Positions 32,981-41,273 of a stretch of 64,000 bases of DNA are shown here, piece by piece (the stretch's first letter is position 1; every line of letters begins with the position of its first letter). A program made the translations under genes and the position numbers. Under the pieces are notes generated by a model. It had not been told where the DNA came from. It did not search any database and saw only the letters and a list, made by a program, of their open reading frames with translations. Source of the stretch: a virus. The stretch covers positions 1 through 64,000 of the IMG/VR virus record IMGVR_UViG_3300048672_000152. The stretch is one strand, 5' to 3'.

Positions 32981-33868
32981 CTAATTGCTCATATCTAATT
33001 CATTGCGAAATGCTTTCCAAGTAGGAAATCTAGGTACACCATAACTAGACAATTCTTGATACTTGAATGTTACAAGCTTACCTAGACATTTATCTTGGTT
33101 ATCCCAAATATCTTTGCGCTGTTCATCGGTGAATCCACTACCGATATTGAATACTACACCACCCCATTGCACTTGTAAAGAGCCAAGTGTGTTTGCGGGA
33201 AGTAAACCTTCTTTCTTACTTGAGCGTTTGCTATACCCTCGTTCATCCGTTTCTTTGATGTTTGTGTTGGTCATCTTTTCTTCAAAACCAATAACAGTTG
33301 CTTCGTCGTCTAAGAAACTTTTCAACTTCAACAAATAACCTTCTTTGAATGTAGACCGTCCTTGTTTATACTTGCCATTTAATGATCGTAAAATGCCACC
33401 TTCATAACCTTGTGATATGTATTTCCCTAGCAGATTTTCAACTTCTTCTGGAGTCTCAGCAATATCAGAAATCACGCGCTTAACATACAGTGGTCTATCA
33501 ATCTCCAACACTTTAATCGTGTAAATATTAGCTCGTTCTTTGAAAGGTAAATCACTATCCCAATAATCATAAACAGCCAAATAGAAATCTGGCTCTCCAT
33601 CTTCTGACATAATTGCTGACTGAACAGAATTGAAGTCCCCATGTACCATTAACTCCCCATCCAAACCATGAAGGTTTAATTCTTTAAACACTTCCTGTAC
33701 AAATCGGTTAGGGATAAGCTTCATTTTGCGACTATAAGCCACCCCGTTAATAGCTAGACAACGTATTCCGTCGAGCTTTTGTTGAATGAAACACGGATAC
33801 TTAATATCGGTGTATAAATTTGGTATTTCCGATGCCGCCAGCATACATTGCTTAATCATACTTCCCAT
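32981..33868 (-). CDS. ATP-dependent DNA ligase, 295 aa
   Basis: Motif I QQKLDGIRCLAI (Lys31 adenylated), SRKMK (motif Ia), GLDGELMVHG (motif III), QGYEGGILRS (motif IV) and LLKLKSF (motif V) are all present, followed by an OB-fold with LGSLQVQWGG and TFKYQELSS. Small size matches T7-type minimal ligases. It seals nicks in replication or repair. The upstream HNH gene overlaps its start by 17 nt. Confidence 0.93.
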   Translation of the reverse strand: MGSMIKQCMLAASEIPNLYTDIKYPCFIQQKLDGIRCLAINGVAYSRKMKLIPNRFVQEVFKELNLHGLDGELMVHGDFNSVQSAIMSEDGEPDFYLAVYDYWDSDLPFKERANIYTIKVLEIDRPLYVKRVISDIAETPEEVENLLGKYISQGYEGGILRSLNGKYKQGRSTFKEGYLLKLKSFLDDEATVIGFEEKMTNTNIKETDERGYSKRSSKKEGLLPANTLGSLQVQWGGVVFNIGSGFTDEQRKDIWDNQDKCLGKLVTFKYQELSSYGVPRFPTWKAFRNELDMSN

Positions 33869-34487
33869 TTAATACCTCCTCTTTAAATAAATTTATTAAT
33901 TTATCCGCCACCCTTGCGTCTTCTTGTAAGGTAGCGAGTTGTATTGCCAATTCCTTCTTCCTTTTCTTCCACTGATTATGTGCCTCATCCTCAGAGAAGA
34001 AATACCCTAAATGTTCAACCGTATTCGTAAAAGGGTTACTACATCTTGCCCTAAATTTACCGTTTGGTTTGTAAATGTCAACTCCTAATTTGTATTGACC
34101 GCGCCTTTTCTCACAATCTAATAAGAAACAGTTAGTGAGTCTATCAACAAATACACAAGTTTCTGGACTGTAGAGCTTTCCATCACCCAACAAATCTTTA
34201 TCTAACTCCCTACCTTCCCAGTTTTGTGTTTCCATCCATGTTTTAAAATTAGAAAAGGTAAGCCACTCAAAACAAACGTTTGTATTATCGTAAGTCGAAC
34301 TTTTCATTAAGGTCTTCTTATTATAACAGCGTTTCAGCATATTGGACCAAGTTGTGAAATATGGACATCTGACTCGAAGTCCACCCGATCTCAAGTCTAC
34401 TTGATAATCCGCATCATTGACCCCAATACCGTATATAAGTGTTTTTGACTTTTTTCTTCTTGGTGAGATGGTAAAGTTCATTTCCAT
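33852..34487 (-). CDS. HNH/AP2-type phage endonuclease, 211 aa
   Basis: The segment TWSNMLKRCYNKKTLMKSSTY, then WLTFSNFKTWMETQNWEGRE, LDKDLLGDGKLYSPETCVFV and a C-terminal KLGVDIYKPNGKFRARC match a common family of phage homing-type endonucleases with AP2-like tail, found singly between host genes. It sits between the phosphoesterase and ligase genes and overlaps both, as a mobile gene might. Activity not certain. Confidence 0.75.
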   Translation of the reverse strand: MEMNFTISPRRKKSKTLIYGIGVNDADYQVDLRSGGLRVRCPYFTTWSNMLKRCYNKKTLMKSSTYDNTNVCFEWLTFSNFKTWMETQNWEGRELDKDLLGDGKLYSPETCVFVDRLTNCFLLDCEKRRGQYKLGVDIYKPNGKFRARCSNPFTNTVEHLGYFFSEDEAHNQWKKRKKELAIQLATLQEDARVADKLINLFKEEVLNGKYD

Positions 34488-35071
34488 CCTCTAGTTTGTT
34501 TAATTTCATCTAAGCTAATTGGTGTGTAATTTACTTGTTCGCATGATACACAGTAGTATCTATCATCAGTTACATCACCAAGATACATACCCAAGTATTT
34601 TTCTTCTCTTGTGACTCGTTTACTATGTAAGTGACCATGAATATTCATACCACGATATAATTCATAATCAGGTACAGGAATATGGCTAATCCACAATCCC
34701 CATCTGGACTCAACACCCATGATAGTTACATTCTTAAATTGTAGTGCATATTTAACAACTGATAATTTATCATGATTACCTAATACATAATACACTCGTT
34801 GAAACTTACGTGCATATTCCTTCAGTCGCCAGAATTCACTTTCCTTAAAGAATATATCACCTAACAACCATAAACAATCGCATTTGTTTCCTGTGTTCAT
34901 GATGTTTCGATGAATTGTTTCATTGTGTTCTTCGACAGAAGAAAACTCTTTACGAAATTTTAAATGTATATTGCTGTGTCCAAAATGGGTATCAGCAATG
35001 AAATAATGCTTTGGTGGTTCCGGTGCCGCTTTCCGACTAAAACCACTTTCTACTAATGTTATATCGCTCAT
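34478..35071 (-). CDS. Calcineurin-like metallophosphoesterase, 197 aa
   Basis: All family motifs are visible: HYFIADTHFGHSN (D-x-H), LWLLGDIFF (G-D), VYYVLGNHDKL (GNHD) and MNIHGHLHSKR (GHxH), which bind two metal ions. Phage members are thought to act on nucleic-acid ends or cyclic nucleotides. Length is typical. Lies upstream of the HNH and ligase genes, so a role with nucleic-acid repair is possible. Confidence 0.92.
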   Translation of the reverse strand: MSDITLVESGFSRKAAPEPPKHYFIADTHFGHSNIHLKFRKEFSSVEEHNETIHRNIMNTGNKCDCLWLLGDIFFKESEFWRLKEYARKFQRVYYVLGNHDKLSVVKYALQFKNVTIMGVESRWGLWISHIPVPDYELYRGMNIHGHLHSKRVTREEKYLGMYLGDVTDDRYYCVSCEQVNYTPISLDEIKQTRGWK

Positions 35072-35080
35072 AGCATTCTC

Positions 35081-35428
35081 CTAATCCCAAAACCCTAATA
35101 AATGTTTATTCAGCATAGTTGTGAGCAAACTCAAATTTGCTTTTCTGCGTTTGACCAGATACTTGTGACTCTCCCACATAACGCGAATATCTTTGTTGTT
35201 TCTAGTGATAAACACTTTATTTGTCTGATGATTATCCTCACGTACTCGCTTACACAACTCAGCACAAATCTTCATCTTCTTAGCCACTTTGTCAGCATTA
35301 AGGTGCATACCTTTCTTCAATGTAACTTTAGCGGCATTATCTAACCAATCTTCCATAGCCATCAACAAGAAACTGTAGTCATACCATTTGTAAGCCTTTA
35401 AGAATTGACGTTTGTGTTTGTTTTTCAT
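35081..35428 (-). CDS. Basic hypothetical protein, 115 aa
   Basis: I use the ATG at 35428 (MKNKHKRQFLKAYKWYDYSF), preceded by GGGAGGTG; the frame also extends upstream but without a site. Very basic, helical, with RAKNxxxL-like repeats. It belongs to a common phage family of unknown role that starts with a KWYDYSFLL segment. Confidence 0.7.
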   Translation of the reverse strand: MKNKHKRQFLKAYKWYDYSFLLMAMEDWLDNAAKVTLKKGMHLNADKVAKKMKICAELCKRVREDNHQTNKVFITRNNKDIRVMWESHKYLVKRRKANLSLLTTMLNKHLLGFWD

Positions 35429-35429
35429 A

Positions 35430-35630
35430 CTACACCTCCCGAACCACATACATATTAGACCCATACTCGGCATCAACAGCCTCTTGTGCTAATACTCGTT
35501 TGCTTGTTTTATAGAAAATGAATGTCCCATCCCAAATACGAATGCAATATTTGCTTGGGTAGACAAAAGTATCTTGTGCATATTCTTCATAACTAACAAC
35601 TACTACTTCAATAGCTTTCTTCTTAGACAT
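35430..35630 (-). CDS. Hypothetical protein, 66 aa
   Basis: Start ATG at 35630 (MSKKKAIEVVVVSYEEYAQD) has AAGGAG upstream. Beta-rich. Driven by the promoter at 35661-35689. Function unknown. Confidence 0.65.
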   Translation of the reverse strand: MSKKKAIEVVVVSYEEYAQDTFVYPSKYCIRIWDGTFIFYKTSKRVLAQEAVDAEYGSNMYVVREV

Positions 35631-35660
35631 TATTTTCTCCTTCATGTTTCGATGAGATTC

Positions 35661-35689
35661 ATTATACACGAATCAAATATCAATGCAAC
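35661..35689 (-). promoter_or_regulatory. Promoter with ATCGAAACA leader
   Basis: Consensus TATAAT (35661-35666) with a poor -35 (GTTGCA, 35684-35689) at 17 nt on the minus strand. Leader ATCGAAACATGAAGGAG. Confidence 0.6.
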
Positions 35690-35710
35690 TATAATTTTCA
35701 TTATTACAAA

Positions 35711-35737
35711 GAAAAAAGCCCGCTAAGAAGCGGGCTT
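35711..35737 (-). terminator. Terminator overlapping the end of the 62-aa gene
   Basis: AAGCCCGC/GCGGGCTT stem with six T on the minus strand. The stop codon TAG of the gene at 35723-35911 lies in the loop, so translation would open the hairpin. Confidence 0.85.
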
Positions 35738-35911
35738 ATGTTTATCTAATTCTTCACGATATAAAGCAATAGCTTTGAGTAGACTATCCACTTGTTTCTC
35801 AAGTACACTGTTGTACTCTTGTAACTCATTGTTCCGGCGCTCTAGCTGGCGGATTGTTTCTTTGTCGTCTGGAACAGACATATATTCTCTCATTTCTGCA
35901 TAGTGCGTCAT
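35723..35911 (-). CDS. Coiled-coil protein, 62 aa
   Basis: Residues 17-55 (TIRQLERRNNELQEYNSVLE and on) are a strong coiled coil. Overlaps the membrane protein gene upstream by 4 nt. Its last codons lie in a terminator. Function unknown. Confidence 0.65.
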   Translation of the reverse strand: MTHYAEMREYMSVPDDKETIRQLERRNNELQEYNSVLEKQVDSLLKAIALYREELDKHKPAS

Positions 35912-36189
35912 TTTGTTTCTCCTTTGTTTGCAAATTTCTCATTAAGGATATCAGCTAACCAAACACCTGTTACAGCACCAACTGCCGCTCCAATGGAAGT
36001 GATTAGAATAGTCCATGTTGCCCCTTGCGTCAACACTGTTCCATAAACAGTCAGTTCTAGTAAGCAGATAAAATAACTCACAATAGGAATAATTCTCATA
36101 TTCTTATTTGCGATACTTCTACCTTGCAACGTTTTTAGCCCCACTGCTGTGAACATACCTAGCGTTGTTAATATTGTTTGTGCTATCAT
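35908..36189 (-). CDS. Membrane protein, 93 aa
   Basis: Three hydrophobic segments (about 1-18, 33-55 and 60-82). The C-terminus NEKFANKGETK is basic and soluble. Resembles small phage proteins with a glycine-rich third helix (SIGAAVGAVTGVWLA). Function unknown. Confidence 0.65.
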   Translation of the reverse strand: MIAQTILTTLGMFTAVGLKTLQGRSIANKNMRIIPIVSYFICLLELTVYGTVLTQGATWTILITSIGAAVGAVTGVWLADILNEKFANKGETK

Positions 36190-36566
36190 AAAGATCCCCC
36201 GTATTCCGCAATAATCTCATCCATTACACGCAACGTACCATTGTAATCCCCGATCCACATACGTAACAATGCTTCACGATATAATTGGTTATCTGTGAAT
36301 GTATTAATTAACGCTGTGCCACTATCTACAGACACTAAATCAAGATTGTCTATATACTGAAAAGCATAAGTTTTTAAATCCATTTCTAATTGCACACAAT
36401 GTTTAGCTTTGTTTAAGTTAACAAGCTTGTCACCTTTATCTCTGGTTAGGTATTTAGCAAGTTTACAGAAACACGGTGTACCGTATAGTTTATATACAAG
36501 CTCAATAGGCTGCATCTTCATTGCTGTGTAGTGTGTGCCATCGCATTGGAATCCTAAACCATTCAT
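36186..36566 (-). CDS. DUF3310-like protein, 126 aa
   Basis: HYTAMKMQPIELVYKLYGTP, CFCKLAKYLTRDKGDK and LNKAKHCVQLEMD follow the pattern of the DUF3310/SaV-like nucleotide kinase family found in phages (HY..MQPIE, F.KYLTR, KA). Function of the family is unclear. Overlaps its downstream neighbour. Confidence 0.7.
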   Translation of the reverse strand: MNGLGFQCDGTHYTAMKMQPIELVYKLYGTPCFCKLAKYLTRDKGDKLVNLNKAKHCVQLEMDLKTYAFQYIDNLDLVSVDSGTALINTFTDNQLYREALLRMWIGDYNGTLRVMDEIIAEYGGSL

Positions 36567-36584
36567 ATTATTCTCCTCTTAAAA

Positions 36585-36614
36585 TTAAAAAGCCCCAATC
36601 TTTCGACTGAGGCT
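36585..36614 (-). terminator. Terminator after ClpP-like gene
   Basis: On the minus strand AGCCTCA/TGGGGCT (one G-T pair) with a 10-nt loop, then a T-rich run. The promoter at 36616-36644 starts immediately before it. Confidence 0.75.
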
Positions 36615-36615
36615 A

Positions 36616-36644
36616 AGTATATTACTCTGGTACGCTATTGTCAA
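36616..36644 (-). promoter_or_regulatory. Sigma70-like promoter overlapping ClpP gene end
   Basis: TTGACA (36639-36644) and TATACT (36616-36621) are 17 nt apart. The start site would fall in or just before the terminator hairpin at 36591-36614, an odd arrangement. Confidence 0.5.
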
Positions 36645-37353
36645 GCTCAGTGATAATTAATTTTCCATTATCATCAACATCAACAGAAATCTCACCTAAT
36701 ACATATTGAGCTAATTGTGATTTAGTTAATTTTAACAGTTGTTCTCTTGTCAAAGTTTCTTCGTAGAGGTCGTCTAAGTTGAAAGCTTTGGTTTGAGCTT
36801 CTTTTTGTTCTTGAATTTGAGCTTTGATAATGTTCTCACGTTTTTCAAGTCGCTCACAGATTTCATCATACTCTAAATATGAATCCTTACCTTCAAGAAT
36901 ATCTTCAATTTCTTCTGGTGAATAGAAACCAAAGTAAACATCTTGGTACAAGGCACGTAATTGTTTGTCGCTAGATTGAATCGACCTAATTTTATCGCTT
37001 AACTTACCACCATCGTACCCATGAGATGTGTGACTCATAAGTGTGGAGTGTGGCATCACTTCAACTGAGTGACAAGACAGTAGCAGAATAGATCCACCAC
37101 TCATTGCTACACCATTCAAAATACCATGTACATGACCGTTACAAGAACGAATCATATTACTAAGCATTGTAGTAGTGTGCAGGAATCCTCCAAAACAGTT
37201 TATTGTTAGTTCAAGAGAATCATCTTCCGACATAGAAGTCAATACTTGAACTAATTCTCTATACTTGCTAGGTTCTTCAATATCCCCGTCAATGAAATAT
37301 GCAAAGTTTTGTGGAGAAGGTTTTACGTAAATTGTATCTAATTCGTTAAGCAT
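36622..37353 (-). CDS. ClpP-like serine protease, 243 aa
   Basis: Residues LELTINCFGGFLHTTTMLSN and CNGHVHGILNGVAMSGGSIL (nucleophile Ser near residue 84) and STLMSHTSHGYDGG (catalytic His near 110) match the ClpP/crotonase-fold protease family. The C-terminal part is helical. ClpP-type phage proteins can process the capsid, but this gene lies in the early/middle arm, far from the head genes, so cleavage of other phage or host proteins is equally possible. Confidence 0.88.
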   Translation of the reverse strand: MLNELDTIYVKPSPQNFAYFIDGDIEEPSKYRELVQVLTSMSEDDSLELTINCFGGFLHTTTMLSNMIRSCNGHVHGILNGVAMSGGSILLLSCHSVEVMPHSTLMSHTSHGYDGGKLSDKIRSIQSSDKQLRALYQDVYFGFYSPEEIEDILEGKDSYLEYDEICERLEKRENIIKAQIQEQKEAQTKAFNLDDLYEETLTREQLLKLTKSQLAQYVLGEISVDVDDNGKLIITELDNSVPE

Positions 37354-37889
37354 TGTTCTCTCCTTAAAATATTGTATTGAAATTCAAGCTGTTTCCTCAC
37401 GGTAGCAGCTTCGATTTCTGTGTTATATCTGCCGAAATACGTAGAAACTCCTCCTACTGGAAACCAAACTTCCCATTTATTATCTTTTGGTCTGATGCCG
37501 TACCAAGCATATGTCGGAGATTTACCTGTATTAAATGTGTTAGCTGAAACCGTACTTAGTCTCAAATTACATATACGATTATCTAAACTATCTCCATTTA
37601 TGTGGTCAATAATAGAAGATGTGTCACCATAAACGTAAGCCCAAGCAACTCTATGTGCTTTGTATCTTACCTTGTTTACATATAAACTCTTATATTGGTA
37701 GCCAGAGGCGTTTTCCTCTAAACTACCCGCTAACATCCCTACATGCTTCTTATTAAAACTTTTCCAAACTGTATCAGTCTTGAAATGTTCTCTAGGACGA
37801 GTCTTCCAGAGGAATTCTCCTGTGCTTGGGTTATATTCAAGTACAGACTTAATGTAATCCACAGGTATCGTCTTGGGTAATAGCAACAT
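37338..37889 (-). CDS. HNH/AP2 homing endonuclease, 183 aa
   Basis: The HNH core is VRYKAHRVAWAYVYGD followed by SIIDHINGDSLDNRICNLRL, where His and Asn residues bind the metal. An AP2-like DNA-binding tail (YAWYGIRPKDNKWEVWFPVG) follows. Its 3' end overlaps the ClpP start by 16 nt. It is wedged between PhoH and ClpP, a typical free-standing homing gene position. Confidence 0.9.
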   Translation of the reverse strand: MLLLPKTIPVDYIKSVLEYNPSTGEFLWKTRPREHFKTDTVWKSFNKKHVGMLAGSLEENASGYQYKSLYVNKVRYKAHRVAWAYVYGDTSSIIDHINGDSLDNRICNLRLSTVSANTFNTGKSPTYAWYGIRPKDNKWEVWFPVGGVSTYFGRYNTEIEAATVRKQLEFQYNILRREQCLTN

Positions 37890-37890
37890 A

Positions 37891-38646
37891 CTACATCAAC
37901 CCCTTACGTCTCAGAGCAAGAATCACTTTCTTCACTGGTTCAGAACGAACAATATCACTTGGACGATTGAAATCTACGAAGCCCCAAGGTAGGTCAGGAT
38001 TCTCACCATACAACTCAATAGCTAATTGAAGACCGTTACTCTCTTTCAAATCAGTTTGTAGAATATCACCAGCTAAAACTAAAGTAGAGTTATTGCCGCT
38101 TCGAGTGATAATCTTGATAAACTCTTGACGACTGATATCTTCAGCTTCATCACAAATGATAAAACAGTTCTTCAGTGAGCGTCCTTTTATCACTTCGAGT
38201 GGTATGGGTTCAATATCTCCACGTTCGATAGCTAAATCTACTACAGAACGTCCTAGCTTCTCGTATAGCGTATCTAAAATAGGCATTAACCAGTTCTTAG
38301 ACTTCTCTACAAGAGACCCCCCGAAGAAACCTAATGACTTAGAGTTAGATACTGCTGGACGCACTAGATAAATCTTATTGATTTCACCTAAATACCACTT
38401 TTCTGCTGCAACACAAGTAGGGATGTAACTTTTAGAGCTTCCTGCATACCCAGTAGCGATCACAACAGGAAGTTCATTGCACATACGAATGTATTCGGCT
38501 TGCAAATCATTCATAGGTTTTACGGTGACAAACTTTTCTTTTCGGTCTTCTAAATGTTTTTCAGAAATCTCACGAGGTTTCCCCGCAGTTTCTTTAGCTT
38601 TACGTGTTCTCTGTACACGTTGTTTCGCATTGCTATTGTGTTCCAA
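37891..38646 (-). CDS. PhoH-like ATPase, 251 aa
   Basis: P-loop PVVIATGYAGSSKSY (Walker A), FIICDEAEDISRQEF (Walker B) and STLVLAGDILQTDL are conserved PhoH family signatures. The family is an ATPase often fused to or near RNA-acting domains; its phage role is unknown. I place the start at the TTG at 38646 (LEHNSNAKQRVQRTRKAKE), with AAGGAGG upstream. The frame extends further but without a ribosome site and across the Ser-rich gene. Confidence 0.9.
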   Translation of the reverse strand: MEHNSNAKQRVQRTRKAKETAGKPREISEKHLEDRKEKFVTVKPMNDLQAEYIRMCNELPVVIATGYAGSSKSYIPTCVAAEKWYLGEINKIYLVRPAVSNSKSLGFFGGSLVEKSKNWLMPILDTLYEKLGRSVVDLAIERGDIEPIPLEVIKGRSLKNCFIICDEAEDISRQEFIKIITRSGNNSTLVLAGDILQTDLKESNGLQLAIELYGENPDLPWGFVDFNRPSDIVRSEPVKKVILALRRKGLM

Positions 38647-38659
38647 TTTATTATCCTCC

Positions 38660-39055
38660 TTAATCACAACTGCTTGATGAACTACTACTACTACTTGAAT
38701 AATCTGAACTACTATAATTACTTGACGAGCAAGAATCACTACTAGACATGATAATTGCAGTAGCTACATAAGGTGTAACATAGTCAGTGTTATCAACTTT
38801 AATAGCATTGCTCTCAGATTGAACAGTAGATTTATACTTACTCTCTGCTGGTTTGTTATACTTCTCAAACTTTGACTTAGCTGGAGTATTTACTTTCGGC
38901 ATAGGAGTTTCTGTCTTAGTAGCAGGTAACTTCTGATAATCATTAATATGCTGTGGCAATTCTTCGACCTTCAGCATAGCAACATTAGGTAACTCTTGCT
39001 CAACTTTACTAGATGAAAACAATTTACTAAATTTAGATACTAACCAATTCCACAT
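38660..39055 (-). CDS. Serine-rich tail protein, 131 aa
   Basis: N-terminal MWNWLVSKFSKLFSSSK is a membrane-like amphipathic helix; a Lys/Pro-rich linker follows. The last 30 residues are almost all Ser with Asp, Tyr and Cys (SSSDYSSSSS). Such Ser-rich ends occur in many myovirus genes next to PhoH. Function unknown. Overlap with the PhoH frame shows the true PhoH start is downstream. Confidence 0.7.
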   Translation of the reverse strand: MWNWLVSKFSKLFSSSKVEQELPNVAMLKVEELPQHINDYQKLPATKTETPMPKVNTPAKSKFEKYNKPAESKYKSTVQSESNAIKVDNTDYVTPYVATAIIMSSSDSCSSSNYSSSDYSSSSSSSSSSCD

Positions 39056-39071
39056 AACAATCCCCCCTTAT

Positions 39072-39239
39072 TTATCGAAAATAAATATCATCTCTCAGAC
39101 TAACGTAACCATCTCTAATTTCTTTAACAGTAGGTATACTGCTTTTCCTATCAGCTAAGAAAGCTAAGGGGTACATTGCTACTAAAACAATAGTAAACAA
39201 CAACACAGCAAGAGTAAACTTAATATGCAACCACCACAT
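39072..39239 (-). CDS. Single-span membrane protein, 55 aa
   Basis: MWWLHIKFTLAVLLFTIVLV with further hydrophobic residues gives one membrane helix, then a basic soluble tail. The ATG overlaps the stop of the upstream gene, which supports reality. Function unknown. Confidence 0.6.
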   Translation of the reverse strand: MWWLHIKFTLAVLLFTIVLVAMYPLAFLADRKSSIPTVKEIRDGYVSLRDDIYFR

Positions 39240-39454
39240 TATAAATACTCCCCTAATAATTCTAGTTCATATTCAGACAACATAACACTGTAAGGCTGAC
39301 TTTTAGCTTTCAATGTTGTCTGGTAGTTACGTAAGATATGCTCATAATCTAGCATATCAGGAACTTCTTCTTGTGATGCTTTATTATTCTCAAAGTTAGT
39401 GAGGAATGTATCACAAGCTAATAAGAATACATCTGTTGGGTATGTGAAATACAT
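39239..39454 (-). CDS. Hypothetical protein, 71 aa
   Basis: MYFTYPTDVFLLACDTFLTN; helical and acidic. Good Shine-Dalgarno sequence; adjacent to the membrane peptide gene. Function unknown. Confidence 0.65.
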   Translation of the reverse strand: MYFTYPTDVFLLACDTFLTNFENNKASQEEVPDMLDYEHILRNYQTTLKAKSQPYSVMLSEYELELLGEYL

Positions 39455-39457
39455 TAG

Positions 39458-39787
39458 TTAACCTCCTAATAGTTCAATTAGTTTGTCTTTAATCTTTTCT
39501 TCAGCATCGTCCACTTTTAACTTAGTACCGACTGATACAGCAATCGCAGCAATGCGGTCTTCGTAGTTATCCAAGAAATTACGAATTTCTTTTAGTTGTT
39601 TACCTGAGAATTCTTCTAGTAACGCCTCACGATAAGCACCTTTGATGTTAAATGTTTCAACAACGAAGTCTTTTAGTTCCGCCAACACTGATGGTTCTAA
39701 ATCAATTTGCTTCTTAACCTCGTCTTCCATTTGTTGCATAAAAGCGCCGACAACTTTCTGGACAATACTCTCTAAATCTGAAGTCAT
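39458..39787 (-). CDS. Hypothetical protein, 109 aa
   Basis: All-helical, acidic protein (IVQKVVGAFMQQMEDEVKKQ) with a C-terminal EEKIKDKLIELLGG. Lies between two helical proteins of similar size. Function unknown. Confidence 0.65.
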   Translation of the reverse strand: MTSDLESIVQKVVGAFMQQMEDEVKKQIDLEPSVLAELKDFVVETFNIKGAYREALLEEFSGKQLKEIRNFLDNYEDRIAAIAVSVGTKLKVDDAEEKIKDKLIELLGG

Positions 39788-39798
39788 TTATTCTCTCC

Positions 39799-40194
39799 TT
39801 ACATTAATATTTTAATTTCACGTTCAACTGGTTCAATATCGACAACACTGTCAATATCATCTAAACCATATTTAAACTCATCTAACACAACAGACAGACA
39901 TTCATATAGCTTTATGTAGTTAGGGCTATTGATGACCCGCAGAAGTTCTTTAACTTCGTCTTCTGACATATTCATTAAGATAGTTTCTTCCAATCGTGCA
40001 ACAATTGGGTATTTAGCAGTATCCATCTTGAATTTATCGTACAATTCACGACTATATTCATCCACCAACTCGCGCTGGGTGTCATTAGTACATAACTGCT
40101 TTGTACTATCTGTATAGTCTGCCAAGTATTCAGCAATACTTGCAGCACCGTCTAACTGAAATAATTCAATCAGTTGTTCTTGAATTTCACTCAT
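39799..40194 (-). CDS. Hypothetical protein, 131 aa
   Basis: ATG at 40194 (MSEIQEQLIELFQLDGAASI) is favoured because GAGGAGG lies 6 nt upstream. Helical acidic protein. Function unknown. Confidence 0.65.
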   Translation of the reverse strand: MSEIQEQLIELFQLDGAASIAEYLADYTDSTKQLCTNDTQRELVDEYSRELYDKFKMDTAKYPIVARLEETILMNMSEDEVKELLRVINSPNYIKLYECLSVVLDEFKYGLDDIDSVVDIEPVEREIKILM

Positions 40195-40474
40195 CTTCAT
40201 CCTCCTCATCATAAATGTCTTTCATACCTTCAGCACCATTCTCAAAAGCATTGTTTGCTGCTTCATCAAATGCTCTGTGTATCAATGTTGAGCCATCTTC
40301 TTCCTCTGACCCTAAACTACATAAGAACTCTTTTAGGAATTTAGATTTATTGTTAATCTGAAATGGACAGCATGGTGCATTTTCTAAAGCCCATATCAGG
40401 GTATCCACACCAATGGTGATTTGGAGTACTTCATTTTTTATTTTAATGTCTAGTGGTTTATTTGCGTTTTCCAT
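40187..40474 (-). CDS. Hypothetical protein, 95 aa
   Basis: N-terminal strand then MENANKPLDIKIKNEVLQIT; acidic C-terminus DIYDEEDEDE encodes the GAGGAGG ribosome site for the next gene. Driven by the promoter at 40504-40531. Function unknown. Confidence 0.65.
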   Translation of the reverse strand: MENANKPLDIKIKNEVLQITIGVDTLIWALENAPCCPFQINNKSKFLKEFLCSLGSEEEDGSTLIHRAFDEAANNAFENGAEGMKDIYDEEDEDE

Positions 40475-40501
40475 AATTCTCTCCTTAATTAAACATAGAA
40501 A

Positions 40502-40747
40502 TCATTCTATCACTGAAACTGTATTTGTCAATAGCTTAACAGCACCAAAATTGTCTAAATAGTTAGTAACATTAGTAATTAATAAATCTCTCAATGTTTC
40601 AGGGTCAGCACACTCGCCAGATTTGTATACAGGTATTTCATGTAAATCCAAGTACACAAACCCTCTGTATTTATTTGAGTTTGGAATAGGTTCTACAACA
40701 ATCTCGTATTTGTAAATCTTATCATAACTGTAAATGTGGTCGTGCAT
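40502..40747 (-). CDS. Hypothetical protein, 81 aa
   Basis: MHDHIYSYDKIYKYEIVVEP; beta-rich. Adjacent to the methylase gene (1-nt gap). Function unknown. Confidence 0.65.
   Translation of the reverse strand: MHDHIYSYDKIYKYEIVVEPIPNSNKYRGFVYLDLHEIPVYKSGECADPETLRDLLITNVTNYLDNFGAVKLLTNTVSVIE
40504..40531 (-). promoter_or_regulatory. Putative promoter at gene end (minus strand)
   Basis: TTGACA (40526-40531) and TAGAAT (40504-40509), 16-nt spacing, within the last codons of the 81-aa gene. Confidence 0.45.
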
Positions 40748-40748
40748 A

Positions 40749-41273
40749 TTATTCTCCTGTGTAAGAACCGTAACGAACTTTGATAGTACCTAAATCTTTA
40801 AATGATTCATAGAACTCATGTACATTCTTACCGAAATATGTAACTACACTCCCCTTAGTAACCCCTTTCACTTTATTACCGTTCTGGTCATAGTAGTTGG
40901 TGCGCCCATGTAAATAACATTGTGGTCGATGTAACAACGGTTTGAACCAAGTTTCACTTGTAGCAGCAAACGTAATCATTACGATTTCACAGTCATTACT
41001 AACGTGTTCTTCTAAAGCTTTCCAAGCAATACGTTTATTATTCTCACGAGAAAATGGATGATTGCACCACACTTTACCGAACCAATGCTGCTCGAAACCA
41101 TCATCTTCTTTTGTGAAAATACATTTGGCTTTCACAGTTTTGTTAGCTTGTTCACAACTAAAAGGATCTAAATCAATACGTCCCATAGTTTTACGGGCAG
41201 CTTCAATGATTTCTTTTGGTGAGTACCATTCAGTATTTCCGCTATCTTGGTTAATCAGTTGATGTTCTTCCAT
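40749..41273 (-). CDS. Phage DNA N6-adenine methyltransferase, 174 aa
   Basis: EWYSPKEIIEAARKTMGRID, LDPFSCEQANKTVKA, WFGKVWCNHPFSRENN and ITFAATSETWFKPLL follow the phage Dam family (DUF, phage N6-adenine methylase). There NxPx is the catalytic tetrad; here NHPF replaces the more common NPPY. Probably methylates adenine in phage DNA to avoid restriction. Neighbours are short unknown genes. Confidence 0.85.
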   Translation of the reverse strand: MEEHQLINQDSGNTEWYSPKEIIEAARKTMGRIDLDPFSCEQANKTVKAKCIFTKEDDGFEQHWFGKVWCNHPFSRENNKRIAWKALEEHVSNDCEIVMITFAATSETWFKPLLHRPQCYLHGRTNYYDQNGNKVKGVTKGSVVTYFGKNVHEFYESFKDLGTIKVRYGSYTGE

